Below are positions 35,116 through 44,185 of a DNA stretch of 64,000 nt, piece after piece. The stretch's first letter is position 1. Every line of letters starts with the position of its first letter. The notes beneath the pieces were generated by a model that was given only the letters and a program-made list of their open reading frames with translations, did no database searches and was not told where the DNA came from. A program made the position numbers and the translations under genes. This stretch comes from a candidate division KSB1 bacterium. Its GTDB lineage: Bacteria; Zhuqueibacterota; Zhuqueibacteria; JANLFK01; Oleimicrobiaceae. The stretch lies in NCBI GenBank assembly GCA_024655945.1, contig JANLFK010000009.1, positions 1 to 64,000 on the forward strand, in the 5' to 3' direction.

Positions 35116-35958
35116 ATGCGCGGGCCACGAACACTTTCGCCCCTGGGCAAAGCGCTGAGCTATGTGGTGCTGAGCTTGTTTGCTCTGTTTGCGCTCTACC
35201 CGATCCTGTGTGTCTTTTCGGTGTCGTTGCGCCCGGGCGACCGGCTGCTCAGTAAGTCGTTAGCGATCATCCCGGCGGATGCCACGCTGCAGTCCTACCA
35301 GCGCCTGCTGCTCGAGGAGCCGTTTCTGCGCTGGATGGCCAACAGCAGCTTGGTCTCGGCGGTGGTGACATTGGTGGGCGTCAGCTTGGCTGCCACTGCG
35401 GGCTATGCTTTCTCCCGCTATCGCTTCGTCGGGCGCGACCAGGCCATGGTGGCCCTCATCACCACGCAAATGTTCCCGGTGACCATGCTCCTTTTGCCGC
35501 TGTTCATCGTGCTCATCAAGCTCAAGGCTTACGATTCCTACTGGGCCCTAATCGTCGCCTATTCTGCCACTGCGCTTCCCTTCACTACCTGGCAGATGAA
35601 AGGTTACTACGACACCATACCCTTCAGCCTGGAAGAGGCGGCCGCCATTGACGGGTGCTCGCCGCTGCGCACCTTCTGGCAAATTGTGCTGCCGCTTGCT
35701 GCCCCGGCCTTGGTGATCACCGCGCTCTTTTCTTTCATGACGGCTTGGTCGGAGTATTTGGTGGCCAATGTGCTCATTCAGGACCAGGACCTCTTGACTC
35801 TGCCGTTGGGCCTGAAGATGTTCCAGTCCAACATGGAAGTGGCCTGGGGGCTCTACTCGGCGGGTGCAATCATCGTGAGCATTCCGGTGGTGGCGCTGTT
35901 CCTTTTCCTGAGCAGATGGCTGGTCTCTGGACTGACCTTGGGGGGCGTCAAGGGGTAA
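35116..35958 (+). CDS. Sugar ABC transporter permease (MalG-type)
   Basis: A 280-residue membrane protein with six predicted helices. The canonical EAA motif reads EEAAAIDGCSPLRTFWQIVL, followed by PL. It ends LTLGGVKG, a common C-terminus in this family (V-x-G-x-x-KG). It pairs with the preceding permease. The next gene in the same direction is a peptidoglycan glycosyltransferase rather than a MalK-like ATPase, so a shared ATPase encoded elsewhere would be needed. Confidence 0.9.
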   Translation: MRGPRTLSPLGKALSYVVLSLFALFALYPILCVFSVSLRPGDRLLSKSLAIIPADATLQSYQRLLLEEPFLRWMANSSLVSAVVTLVGVSLAATAGYAFSRYRFVGRDQAMVALITTQMFPVTMLLLPLFIVLIKLKAYDSYWALIVAYSATALPFTTWQMKGYYDTIPFSLEEAAAIDGCSPLRTFWQIVLPLAAPALVITALFSFMTAWSEYLVANVLIQDQDLLTLPLGLKMFQSNMEVAWGLYSAGAIIVSIPVVALFLFLSRWLVSGLTLGGVKG

Positions 35959-36002
35959 GAGGTTGGCTTGTGAGAGAGTGAGCGACCAAGGGGGGAGAGG
36001 TG

Positions 36003-37241
36003 ATGGCGATGGCGAACCAGGAGCAGTACATTGCGGCCCCTGCCAGGGACGGGCGACGCTGGTGGTGGCGCTGCCTGGTGGCTCTGCTTGTGGTGTGTGC
36101 CTTGGGGATCGCGGCCGTTGCCGGCGCGTTGTGGTGGTTGCTGCATGACCTGCCCGGGGAAGATGCCATTCGCGCCTACCGTCCTGCCACGGCCACCGAG
36201 GTGCACGACCTGCAAGGGCGATTTATCTTCTCGGTGACCGCCGGGGTCAGTCGCTTGTGGCGGCCGCTGGCCCAGATCTCGCCGTGGCTGGTCAAGGCAG
36301 TCATCACCAGCGAGGACGACACCTTCTTCCAGCATGAGGGGATCCGCACGGAGATGATCAAGGAGGCGCTGGCCAAGGATTGGAAGTCCCGGCGCTGGGC
36401 ACGAGGCGCCAGCACGATTACCCAGCAACTGGCCAAGAATGCTTTTCTTTCCAAGGAAAAGACCCTCACTCGCAAGCTCCGCGAGCTGGTGGTGGCACGG
36501 CGGATGGAGAAAGTGCTTCCCAAGCAGCGCATTCTTGAGCTCTACCTCAACGTCGTGGAGTGGGGCGACGGCGTGTACGGCGCCGAGGCTGCAGCGCGCT
36601 ACTATTTCGGCAAGCCGGCCACTGCCATCACCCTTCCGGAGGCCGCGATGTTAGCGGGCATGCTCCCCAATCCGAAGTACCGCAATCCGTTTCTGCGCTT
36701 CGAGAAGGTCATGGGGCATCAGAAGCGGGTGCTGCATCTCATGCGCAACAACGGCGTGATTAGCGCGGAGGAGCACCAGGCCGCCCTAGAGGCGCCAGTG
36801 GTCCTGAATCCGGAGGGACCGAAGGCGCTGCGGCGCAGCTTGGCCAGGAGCGGCGACTGCTTCAAGGACACGCTGGTGCGCTACCTGCGCAGCCGGCTGG
36901 GTGAGGCGCGGCTGTTCGCGGGCCAGCCCGTGACGCTGACTCTGGACCTGGAGGTGCAGCGGGCACTGGCGTCGCGCGCCGGGGGTGAGGGGCCGCTCAT
37001 TGTGGTCGCCAAGCGCGAAGGGCGCATCGTGGCCTTTGTCTGCACCGACTCCACCCATGCCCAGACGCTTCTTCTGCTCGCGAAAGCGCACGAGGTAGAG
37101 GAGGAGGCTACTTCGGCGGGCGTCGACTCCTCCAGCTCGACGTGGTTGGCTCCCCTCGGCGACTGCGCGCTCGAGGTCATCAGCGATGAGGATTTGATGC
37201 ATGAAGACTTGCTCTTGCAGCCCTCCAGGGCACGGCGATAA
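36003..37241 (+). CDS. GT51 peptidoglycan glycosyltransferase with truncated PBP1-like C-terminus
   Basis: About 412 residues from ATG 36003 (GGGGAGAGG upstream). One N-terminal transmembrane helix (about 20-45) anchors it. The GT51 domain (about 60-245) shows the catalytic Glu in SEDDTFFQHEG, GASTITQQLAKNAF, and ILELYLNVVEWGDGVYGAEAA. It polymerises lipid II into glycan strands. At about 240 residues MtgA would end here, but this protein continues about 165 residues. QPVTLTLDLEVQRALASRA and GPLIVVAKREGRIVAFV resemble the start of a PBP1 transpeptidase module, yet no SxxK, SxN or KTG motif follows. It looks like a bifunctional PBP that lost its transpeptidase. Confidence 0.85.
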   Translation: MAMANQEQYIAAPARDGRRWWWRCLVALLVVCALGIAAVAGALWWLLHDLPGEDAIRAYRPATATEVHDLQGRFIFSVTAGVSRLWRPLAQISPWLVKAVITSEDDTFFQHEGIRTEMIKEALAKDWKSRRWARGASTITQQLAKNAFLSKEKTLTRKLRELVVARRMEKVLPKQRILELYLNVVEWGDGVYGAEAAARYYFGKPATAITLPEAAMLAGMLPNPKYRNPFLRFEKVMGHQKRVLHLMRNNGVISAEEHQAALEAPVVLNPEGPKALRRSLARSGDCFKDTLVRYLRSRLGEARLFAGQPVTLTLDLEVQRALASRAGGEGPLIVVAKREGRIVAFVCTDSTHAQTLLLLAKAHEVEEEATSAGVDSSSSTWLAPLGDCALEVISDEDLMHEDLLLQPSRARR

Positions 37242-37998
37242 GCCGCCTGGCGCGTGGGCGGTCTCCCTGCGCGCGATCGTGCTCGCGGTGGCTTTGAGCT
37301 GCGCGTTCCTCGTTGCCGCTTGCAGTTCGGCGCGGCGCCTGAGCGACAAGGCCGAGCACAAGTCACGCTTAGAGGCTCTTCATCGCGCCTTGGGCAACAT
37401 GACCCTGGTGGGCGACTACCAAGGCGCCATGGGCCTGGTTCAGGAGATGCTGTTCTTGGACAGCACCTTCATCTATTTGGACGACTACCAGCAGCTCTAC
37501 CAGTGTGGGTTACGCACCGGGCTGGTGAACACGGCCTGCGTGGCACTTCACTTTGGCAGATGGCGCGCCTCCCGCCTCAAGGACCCTGGCAACCGCGACG
37601 CCGCGCTGAGCGCGTTCCAGGGGTGGCTTACCATGCTCCACTACCGCGCAGCCGCGCGGGAGCTCACCGTGCTGGATGGGCATCTGGGAAACCTGCTCAG
37701 TCAAGGGGTCGATGCCTTTCCTTGCCTGCCTGTGGGCGGTGTGGCAGCAGTGCAACGGCGCGTCAAGACGCCGCGCGGTTACGAGGCTCCGCCAGGGGTG
37801 GTGACCGTGCAGGTCACGGTCAACGAGCAGGGCCGCGTGGTGGACTGCGCCGTGGTTGGCCCGCTGGAGCCGGTCGCCGATCAGGCGGTGATCGAGGCGG
37901 CCTATCGCACCTTTTTCTTCCCCGCTTTTGTCAAAGAGAAGCCCGTGGGTGCCACCGCGGTGGTAGAAGTGCCGGTGCGCGCCCGGGGCCAGCGCTGA
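37201..37998 (+). CDS. Lipoprotein with TonB-type C-terminal domain
   Basis: A 265-residue protein. Its start overlaps the previous gene by 41 bases. A signal sequence with lipobox VAAC lies around residue 40. The middle (about 45-165) is helical. The last 70 residues (PPGVVTVQVTVNEQGRVVDC, AVIEAAYRTFFFPAF, TAVVEVPVR) match the TonB C-terminal fold. A normal TonB has an inner-membrane helix and a Pro-rich linker, and neither is present. It may sit in the periplasm on a lipid anchor and act on receptors or the envelope rather than energise transport. The long overlap leaves the start slightly uncertain; no better start was seen before the lipobox. Confidence 0.7.
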   Translation: MKTCSCSPPGHGDKPPGAWAVSLRAIVLAVALSCAFLVAACSSARRLSDKAEHKSRLEALHRALGNMTLVGDYQGAMGLVQEMLFLDSTFIYLDDYQQLYQCGLRTGLVNTACVALHFGRWRASRLKDPGNRDAALSAFQGWLTMLHYRAAARELTVLDGHLGNLLSQGVDAFPCLPVGGVAAVQRRVKTPRGYEAPPGVVTVQVTVNEQGRVVDCAVVGPLEPVADQAVIEAAYRTFFFPAFVKEKPVGATAVVEVPVRARGQR

Positions 37999-38137
37999 GT
38001 CATCGGCACGCCCGAGCGCTGCGGCGCGTGGACCGCGGACTCAAGGCGCTCGCATTTGGGACCTGGTCCCGCCGAGCTGCTCCGCTTCTCGAGTGGATCC
38101 CCAATGGCACACCATTCGCAAGAGGAGGGAGATGTCA
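37999..38137. other. Intergenic gap with a short perfect palindrome
   Basis: GGGACCTGGTCCC at 38058-38070 is a perfect palindrome upstream of the GH31 gene. I see no clear promoter boxes. It may be an operator or chance. Confidence 0.25.
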
Positions 38138-40582
38138 ATGGGCAGGGCTTTGAGAACATGGGCACTTTGGCTACTCTTCCCCAGTCTTGCCACTGCCGGC
38201 TACCGCAGCTTAGGCGAGGTCAAGGGGAGCTCCTGGCAGGACAATCGCCTCACCCTTGACTGCGGTGGCCCGCAAGTACAAATCACCGTGCTTGCCTCTG
38301 ACTTGGTGCGCGTGCGGCTGGGGCCTGCTGGGGAATTTGGCCCCGATTTTTCCTACGCACTGCTGGGGCGTGACTGGCCGCGCCTCTCATGCGCGGTTAC
38401 CGAGGACGAGACCCAGATCGTCCTGCGCACTACCGAGCTCCAGGTGCGCATCCAGCGGATGCCGTGCCGGGTGACTTTCTGCACGGCCGAGGGGGCGGAG
38501 CTGTGCCGCGACCTTGAGGCCATGGGCATGGCCTGGGATGGCCCGCGCGTACAGTGCTTCAAGATGTTGCATCCCGAGGAGATCTTTTATGGTCTGGGGG
38601 AGAAGACTGGACGCCTCAATAAGCGCGGCAGGTCATGGGTGATGTGGAACACCGACCACCCTGGCTATGACTCCGCTACCGACCCGCTTTACCAGTCGCA
38701 TCCGTTTTTCATCGCCATGCGCGGCGGGAACGCCTACGGCATATTTCTCGACAACAGCTACCGCAGCACGTTCAGGTTCGGCGCCGGAACCTCGGCCTTC
38801 TACTCGTTCGGCGCAGACGGAGGCGAGCTGGATTACTACTTCATCTGGGGCCCCAGTCTGAAGAAGATACTCACCCGCTACAGCGAGTTAGTGGGGCGCA
38901 TGCCACTTCCTCCGCTGTGGGCGCTGGGCTTCCAGCAGTGCCGCTGGAGCTACTACCCGGAATCGGAGGTGCGCACCCTCGCCCAGACCTTCCGGAACAA
39001 AGGGATCCCCTGCGATGCAATCTACCTGGATATCCACTACATGGACGGCTACCGTTGCTTCACTTGGGACGCGAACCGCTTTCCTCGGCCACAGCAGATG
39101 CTGGCGGATTTGGGCGCGCTCGGGTTCAAGGTGGTGGTCATCATTGACCCGGGCATCAAGGTCGACCCCGCCTATTGGGTGTGCGCCGAGGGGTTGGCCG
39201 GCGACCACTTCTGTCGGCTGCCGGATGGCACGCTGCACGTCAGCCAGGTGTGGCCAGGGGACTGCTACTTTCCGGACTTTACCAGGCCCACGACTCGACA
39301 GTGGTGGGGCAGCCTCTATGCGGGTCTCATCGCCGACGGTGTGTCCGGCTTCTGGAACGACATGAATGAACCTGGCGTCTGGGGCGGCACATTCCCGGAC
39401 ATCGTCCAGCACTCCCACACCGGCCAGCTTGTCGACCATTTGGCAGTCCACAATGTCTACGGGCTGGAGATGGCCCGCGGCACTTACGAGGGTGTGCGGA
39501 AGTTGCGGCCGGACAAGCGTCCCTTCGTCCTCACGCGCGCTGGCTTCGCCGGAGTGCAACGGTATGCCGCAGTCTGGACTGGCGACAACGTGGCCAACTG
39601 GGAACACCTGCGGTTAGCGCTCACCATGTGCCTGGGCCTCGGCATGTCGGGCGTGCCGTTCGTGGGGTTTGACATCGGCGGCTTCGAGGGGAGCCCCACA
39701 CCGGAGCTCTTCACCCGCTTTCTCCAGCTTGGCATCCTCACGCCCCTCTGCCGCAACCATACCTCCTATGGCACCCGCGACCAGGAGCCTTGGGCGTTTG
39801 GCGACAGCTTCGAGGAGATGAACCGGCGCGCCATCCGCCTGCGCTATGAGCTCTTGCCCTATCTGTACGACGTTTTTCGCGAGGCCTCCCTCACCGGCAT
39901 TCCGGTAATGCGCCCGTTGGTACTGGAGTTCCAGAAAGACCCGGCCACATGGGAGCTCGACGACCAGTTCTTGGTAGGCGACGCACTCCTGGTCGCTCCC
40001 GTGCTCAGCGAAGGGGCGCGCATGCGGTGGGTCTACCTGCCGGAAGGGCAGTGGTACGACCTGGCCACCAACCAGCTCCATCGCGGGCCGGTCAGGGTCA
40101 TGGTGGATGCGCCACTGGAGCGCGTGCCGCTCTTTGTCCGCGCCGGCACGGTGATCCCCATGCAGGAGCCCGTGAATTTCGTGGGCGAGCGGCCGGCCGC
40201 GCCGCTCATCTTGGGCGTTTATCCGGGCGACCGCTCATCTGTCGATTCGCTGTACGAGGATGCCGGGGACGGGTTTGCCTATGAACAGGGCGAGTATGCC
40301 CTGCGGCTGATTTCTCTCGCCAGGGATAGACAGGCGCTGCGCGTGGCATTGGGCCCCAGGCGGGGCACCTACCAGCCGCCGCGGAGCCATGTGCTGCTCA
40401 GAGTGAACGGCTGCGCACGAGTGCCGCGGCAGGTGACGATGCAGGGACAGGTCTTGCCGCACGTGGACAGCATGGACCGCCTGCAGAATGTGGACCGGGG
40501 CTGGTTCTACGAGGCAGAGCGGATGATCACCTGGGTCAAGCTGCCGGAGAGCCCAGGGGAAGTCAATATAGAGCTGCGATGA
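38138..40582 (+). CDS. Secreted GH31 alpha-glucosidase-family enzyme
   Basis: About 814 residues. ATG 38138 lies 9 bases after GGAGG; ATG 38132 is too close. The signal peptide ends near PSLATAGYRS. A GH31 N-terminal beta-sandwich occupies about 20-230. The catalytic barrel carries the nucleophile Asp408 in FWNDMNEPG and the acid/base Asp483 in VWTGDN. The following LRLALTMCLGLGMSGVPFVG and GFDIGGFEGSPTPELFTRF blocks are typical of the family. C-terminal beta domains follow. No T9SS tail is present, so it probably works in the periplasm on oligosaccharides imported by the receptor modules. Alpha-glucosidase is most likely; alpha-xylosidase or another GH31 activity cannot be excluded. Confidence 0.9.
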   Translation: MGRALRTWALWLLFPSLATAGYRSLGEVKGSSWQDNRLTLDCGGPQVQITVLASDLVRVRLGPAGEFGPDFSYALLGRDWPRLSCAVTEDETQIVLRTTELQVRIQRMPCRVTFCTAEGAELCRDLEAMGMAWDGPRVQCFKMLHPEEIFYGLGEKTGRLNKRGRSWVMWNTDHPGYDSATDPLYQSHPFFIAMRGGNAYGIFLDNSYRSTFRFGAGTSAFYSFGADGGELDYYFIWGPSLKKILTRYSELVGRMPLPPLWALGFQQCRWSYYPESEVRTLAQTFRNKGIPCDAIYLDIHYMDGYRCFTWDANRFPRPQQMLADLGALGFKVVVIIDPGIKVDPAYWVCAEGLAGDHFCRLPDGTLHVSQVWPGDCYFPDFTRPTTRQWWGSLYAGLIADGVSGFWNDMNEPGVWGGTFPDIVQHSHTGQLVDHLAVHNVYGLEMARGTYEGVRKLRPDKRPFVLTRAGFAGVQRYAAVWTGDNVANWEHLRLALTMCLGLGMSGVPFVGFDIGGFEGSPTPELFTRFLQLGILTPLCRNHTSYGTRDQEPWAFGDSFEEMNRRAIRLRYELLPYLYDVFREASLTGIPVMRPLVLEFQKDPATWELDDQFLVGDALLVAPVLSEGARMRWVYLPEGQWYDLATNQLHRGPVRVMVDAPLERVPLFVRAGTVIPMQEPVNFVGERPAAPLILGVYPGDRSSVDSLYEDAGDGFAYEQGEYALRLISLARDRQALRVALGPRRGTYQPPRSHVLLRVNGCARVPRQVTMQGQVLPHVDSMDRLQNVDRGWFYEAERMITWVKLPESPGEVNIELR

Positions 40583-40631
40583 ACTGTTCTGGGCAGGATT
40601 GGCGAGATAGTGCGGCCAGCAGGGAGCCATC

Positions 40632-41966
40632 ATGGGTATCAAAGCGAAGCTGAACGCCTTCGACACCACCATGATCGTCGTCAGCCTGGTCATCGGCATT
40701 GGCATCTTCCGCACGCCGGCGATGGTGGCCGCCGCTACCAAGAGCACCGGCCTCTTCTTTGCCGCCTGGGTGTTGGGTGGGCTCATCAGCCTGATAGGGG
40801 CGCTCACCTTTGCCGAAATCGGCTCCCGCTTTCCCAAGCCTGGAGCCTACTACAAGGTGGTGGCGGAGTGCCACGGTTCGTGGCTGGCCTTCATGTTGAA
40901 CTGGATCAACGTGCTCTTTGTCAATGGCGTGGGCGCCGCAGCCGTGGCCACCATCGGCGCCGAGTACCTCTGTCCCATTCTCCTGCCAGCTCACTCGCGT
41001 ACGCACCTGGCCACACAGCTCAGCGCGGCAGGGCTCATTGTCATCTTGTTTGTGATCAACTACCTGGGCATCAGGACGGGCGCCTGGGTGCAGGACGTGC
41101 TGACGGTACTGAAGATCGTCATGATCGCGGCCATCGTCCTCGCAGCGCTGCGTTCTGGGCAGCAGGAAGGGGTGGCGGCGGCCGCCTCTGGGCGCACAAG
41201 GCCTGCTTGGCTCGCCCTGGGCACGGGGCTCATTTCGGTCCTCTACGCGTACGGCGGCTATCAATGCACCATCAACTTTGGCGCCGACGTGAAAGGCTCT
41301 GCGGCAACGATGCCCAGAGGGATCTTCTTTGGTATCGCTATCATCATCGCCTGCTACCTGCTCCTCAACGCTGCCTATCATCGTGTGCTGGGGATTGCTG
41401 GCATTGCTGGCGCCGACCTGGTCGCCGCCGAGGTGGCGCGGCGCTGCTTTGGCGAGCTCGGCCATCTGTTCATCTCGCTGGCCATTGTCCTTTCGGCGCT
41501 CGGTTTCCTCAACGTTACCCTGATGCAGATCCCGCGCGCCTACTATGCCATGGCCGCGGATGGAGTGCTGCCTGCGGTGTTCATGCGGGTGAACGGCAGG
41601 ACGCAGGTGCAGGAGTTCACGCTGACCTTTTTCGTGTGCACGATTTTGCTCTCCATCGCTTTTCTGGGGACCTTCCAGCGGATGGTGGGCTACATCATGT
41701 TTCTGGACTGCCTGACCATCGCGGTGGTGGCCTCGACGGTCTTTGTGCTGCGCCGGCGAGGGGGCGGTGCAGGCTACAGGGTGCCATTGTACCCTGTGCT
41801 GCCTGTGCTGTTTGTACTGAGCATGCTGGTGGTGCCGGCGGCGGTGGCGATCACCCAGCCCATGACAGCGGTGGCGGGTGCAGGGGTGTGCCTGCTGGGC
41901 TATCCGGTGTTTGTCCTGTTGCGGCGGGTGGTGCCTCGGCGGGAGTGGTCCCAGGGGCAAAGGTAG
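40632..41966 (+). CDS. APC-family amino acid permease
   Basis: A 444-residue membrane protein with about 12 hydrophobic helices. The N-terminal motif VVSLVIGIGIFRTPAMVAAA and LIGALTFAEIGSRFPKPGAYY are diagnostic of the amino acid/polyamine/organocation superfamily. ATG 40632 has GGGAG upstream. It follows the GH31 gene by 49 bases. The substrate is unknown; a link to the sugar locus is not obvious. A decayed copy of its C-terminal end lies just downstream. Confidence 0.88.
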   Translation: MGIKAKLNAFDTTMIVVSLVIGIGIFRTPAMVAAATKSTGLFFAAWVLGGLISLIGALTFAEIGSRFPKPGAYYKVVAECHGSWLAFMLNWINVLFVNGVGAAAVATIGAEYLCPILLPAHSRTHLATQLSAAGLIVILFVINYLGIRTGAWVQDVLTVLKIVMIAAIVLAALRSGQQEGVAAAASGRTRPAWLALGTGLISVLYAYGGYQCTINFGADVKGSAATMPRGIFFGIAIIIACYLLLNAAYHRVLGIAGIAGADLVAAEVARRCFGELGHLFISLAIVLSALGFLNVTLMQIPRAYYAMAADGVLPAVFMRVNGRTQVQEFTLTFFVCTILLSIAFLGTFQRMVGYIMFLDCLTIAVVASTVFVLRRRGGGAGYRVPLYPVLPVLFVLSMLVVPAAVAITQPMTAVAGAGVCLLGYPVFVLLRRVVPRREWSQGQR

Positions 41967-42020
41967 CCGCGCCCGCGGTCTCGCCTCATTGCGCTTGACC
42001 GCCGGTTTCGATCCTAGGTA

Positions 42021-42155
42021 ATGCGACCGGCTTTGCTCTTTGTGCTGAGCGCGCCGGTGGCAGTGGCGGTCACGCAGCCGATGACGCCGGTAGCGGCTGC
42101 AAGGTTTTATCTTGTGGCGCTTACCATCTTACCCCTGTTGCAGCGGGTAGTTTAA
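42021..42155 (+). pseudogene. Decayed second copy of the APC permease C-terminus
   Basis: A 44-codon frame reads LLFVLSAPVAVAVTQPMTPV and ends LLQRVV. It parallels LFVLSMLVVPAAVAITQPMT and LLRRVV at the end of the permease at 40632. The rest of that paralogue is missing, so this is a relic of a tandem duplication or deletion. The remainder of 41967-42252 holds nothing I recognise. Confidence 0.6.
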
Positions 42156-42252
42156 GATAAGCAGGAGCACCGCCCCGAGTCACCCTAGGCGGGAGAGCAG
42201 GCCACGGCCGGACACGGAGCCCCACGGCATACGGCAGACTACCCGTGGCGCC

Positions 42253-43488
42253 TCAGTCTTGCCCCAACAAGCCAAATTGCTTATGATACGCTTCTGGAAC
42301 GGTCCTTTCTACCCAACGGTAGAAAGCCTGCGCGTCTTTGCCATCAAAGCCCTTGTCGCGCCACTGCTGCAGGCGGCGGCGGGCTTCGGCCAGCAGCTTT
42401 TCTTCCAGGGGGAGCAAGCGCTGCAGGATGCCTGTCCCTTGCTTGTTCAACAGCGCTGCCAAGTTCAGATAATTGCGCCCCGCGTCCCTGGTGAACGGAA
42501 AGCAACGCCCCTTCAGCGCCAGCGCGGCCGTGCACAGCGGCGCCTTTCCCTTGGCGTCGGCCACCAGCACCTTGGGAAGCTCCGGCCCTGCAGCTACCCA
42601 CAGGGGGATCGCCACCGTGCAGAGCGGAAAGCCGAGCATCGTCCACATGGTAGTCAGAGCCGCCGGCTCACCCTGGCGCACACCCTGAACCACCACGCAG
42701 GAAGAAGAGCTGTAGCGCGGAATAAAATCGGCAAAGCTGACAAAGGCGGGTTGCTCATCGCTCTTCGGAAGATTCTGGGTCAGGTCCACGCCGGTGAGCC
42801 CGTGGCGCAGGCAGCGGCTCACCGCCCGCGTCATGAATTCCACGGTGAGGCCGTTGGCGAGGGAGGCCGTATAGAAAAGTTGCTCGGCGCTGGCGAAGCG
42901 GATCAAGCCATAGTCCTGTTTGCGCTCGCCGGTATAGGAGTAGTTCGTGCGAATCAGATAGCCGAAGGGCGCCACGACTGGATCGTTGGCGTCGAATTTG
43001 GTGAAAGAGTAGTTGCCCGTCTCAAAGTACGCGGCGCCACCCCGCGCGTCGATGACGCCAAAGTTCGCCTCCACTCCCAGCGGCTTGGGCAGCGTGCGCA
43101 GGAGCTGTTCAAAGTCGGCGACGGTGGCGCAACTCTGCAAGGCGCGCTTCATGAGCACCCCCTCCTGGTCCTTCAGCCTGGTCGTGTCGTTGACGTTCAG
43201 GTTGTAGGAGGCAGAGTTCATGATGGCAAAGCCGGCGCTGTTGCAGCCAACCCAGACCTCAGCACCTGTGGAGTCGGCAGCGTTGACCAGACCGATGTAC
43301 GGGTAGCGGCCATCGGCAAAGTACACCAGCCGGCTTTCCAAGGCGTCGCTGTCGCGGTGCTTGAGGAGCAGAGGTCTGCCGTCTGGGGTGGCTTTGCCGG
43401 AGACGACGGCGGTGGTGCAAGCCGCTGCCGTCGCAGCGAACACCATGTTCAGCCCTGCGAGAAGAACCAAAATGTTGCGGTGCTTCAT
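42253..43488 (-). CDS. Secreted N-terminal-nucleophile amidase-like hydrolase (C45/linear-amide hydrolase type)
   Basis: About 411 residues from ATG at 43488, with GGGAG upstream. The signal peptide ends AATAAA and the next residue is Cys24, starting CTTAVVSGKATPDGRPLLLK. That Cys-Thr-Thr start, followed by PLLLKHRDSD and EVWVGCNSAGFAIMNS, resembles N-terminal-nucleophile amidases of the penicillin acylase/IAT and C69/C45 groups, where the exposed N-terminal Cys is the catalyst. Signal peptidase cleavage would generate the active site directly. An alternative reading is lipoprotein processing at the same Cys, but the preceding residues are a poor lipobox. It probably hydrolyses an amide or acyl-amino-acid bond. 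The substrate is unknown. Confidence 0.65.
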   Translation of the reverse strand: MKHRNILVLLAGLNMVFAATAAACTTAVVSGKATPDGRPLLLKHRDSDALESRLVYFADGRYPYIGLVNAADSTGAEVWVGCNSAGFAIMNSASYNLNVNDTTRLKDQEGVLMKRALQSCATVADFEQLLRTLPKPLGVEANFGVIDARGGAAYFETGNYSFTKFDANDPVVAPFGYLIRTNYSYTGERKQDYGLIRFASAEQLFYTASLANGLTVEFMTRAVSRCLRHGLTGVDLTQNLPKSDEQPAFVSFADFIPRYSSSSCVVVQGVRQGEPAALTTMWTMLGFPLCTVAIPLWVAAGPELPKVLVADAKGKAPLCTAALALKGRCFPFTRDAGRNYLNLAALLNKQGTGILQRLLPLEEKLLAEARRRLQQWRDKGFDGKDAQAFYRWVERTVPEAYHKQFGLLGQD

Positions 43489-43529
43489 CGTCCTCTCCCT
43501 CAGTTGGAGAACGAGCGGTTGACGATAGA

Positions 43530-43565
43530 AAAAGGCAGGGGGTGACACACAGGCATGTCACCCCC
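43530..43565 (-). terminator. Rho-independent terminator after bacterioferritin
   Basis: GGGGGTGACA (43538-43547) and TGTCACCCCC (43556-43565) form a perfect 10-bp stem with an 8-base loop. On the minus strand it is followed by TGCCTTTTTC. It lies 40-75 bases past the bfr stop and separates that gene from the hydrolase gene. Confidence 0.85.
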
Positions 43566-43605
43566 AGTACAGTTCACCATTTGGTTGGATGGACGGCGTT
43601 GCGGC

Positions 43606-44073
43606 TCATCCGATCTTGTCGGCCAGGTAGTTCTGGATGCCCACTTGCTTGATCTGCTCGAGCTGGCTCTCGATCCAGTCGATGTGGGTCTCCTCGTCCT
43701 TGAGAATGGACTCCAAGAGCTCGCGTGTCCCAAAGTCGCCCACCTCGCCTGCCAACTTGATGCTCTCGCGGTAGCCGTCGATGGCCGCCTTCTCCGCCTG
43801 CCAGTCGTTCTGGTGCTGCTTTTCCACCTCTGCGCCGATGTGCATGGGGTGCAGCTTGCTGACGATGGGGGTGCCTTCCAAGAAAAGGATGCGGCCGATC
43901 AGCTTCTCCGCATGGCGCATCTCCTCGATGGCCCGCTTCTCGATGGCTTCATGGAGCTTCTGGTAGCCCCAATCGTCGTTCATCTCCGAGTGAACCATGT
44001 ACTGGCTGATGGCAGTGAGCTCCTCAGCCAGCCGCGCGTTGAGCGTGGCAATGATTTTTTCGTCGCCTTTCAT
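43606..44073 (-). CDS. bfr: Bacterioferritin
   Basis: A 155-residue four-helix iron-storage protein. The start at 44073 has GGGAGGG upstream; the longer frame to 44127 adds non-conserved residues. All ferroxidase ligands fall at the classic bacterioferritin numbers: Glu18, Glu51, His54, Glu94, Glu127 and His130. Met52, the axial haem ligand at the dimer interface, is present (IEEMRHAEK). The protein should oxidise Fe(II) and store iron in a 24-subunit shell. It is monocistronic, with its own promoter and terminator. Confidence 0.95.
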   Translation of the reverse strand: MKGDEKIIATLNARLAEELTAISQYMVHSEMNDDWGYQKLHEAIEKRAIEEMRHAEKLIGRILFLEGTPIVSKLHPMHIGAEVEKQHQNDWQAEKAAIDGYRESIKLAGEVGDFGTRELLESILKDEETHIDWIESQLEQIKQVGIQNYLADKIG

Positions 44074-44185
44074 GTGAGGCCCTCCCGGTCTGGAACTTCG
44101 TAGTACACTTCCAAGTCTCTGGCTCAATTAGCTGCATGCGCCCGGCGTGCCTGCCAGGTACGCTCGGCATCCTTGTGCCTGTTCA

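Noticed and set aside
40610-41998. 462-codon plus-strand frame overlapping the APC permease
   Set aside because: A low-complexity shadow frame; the permease frame has the family motifs and a ribosome site.
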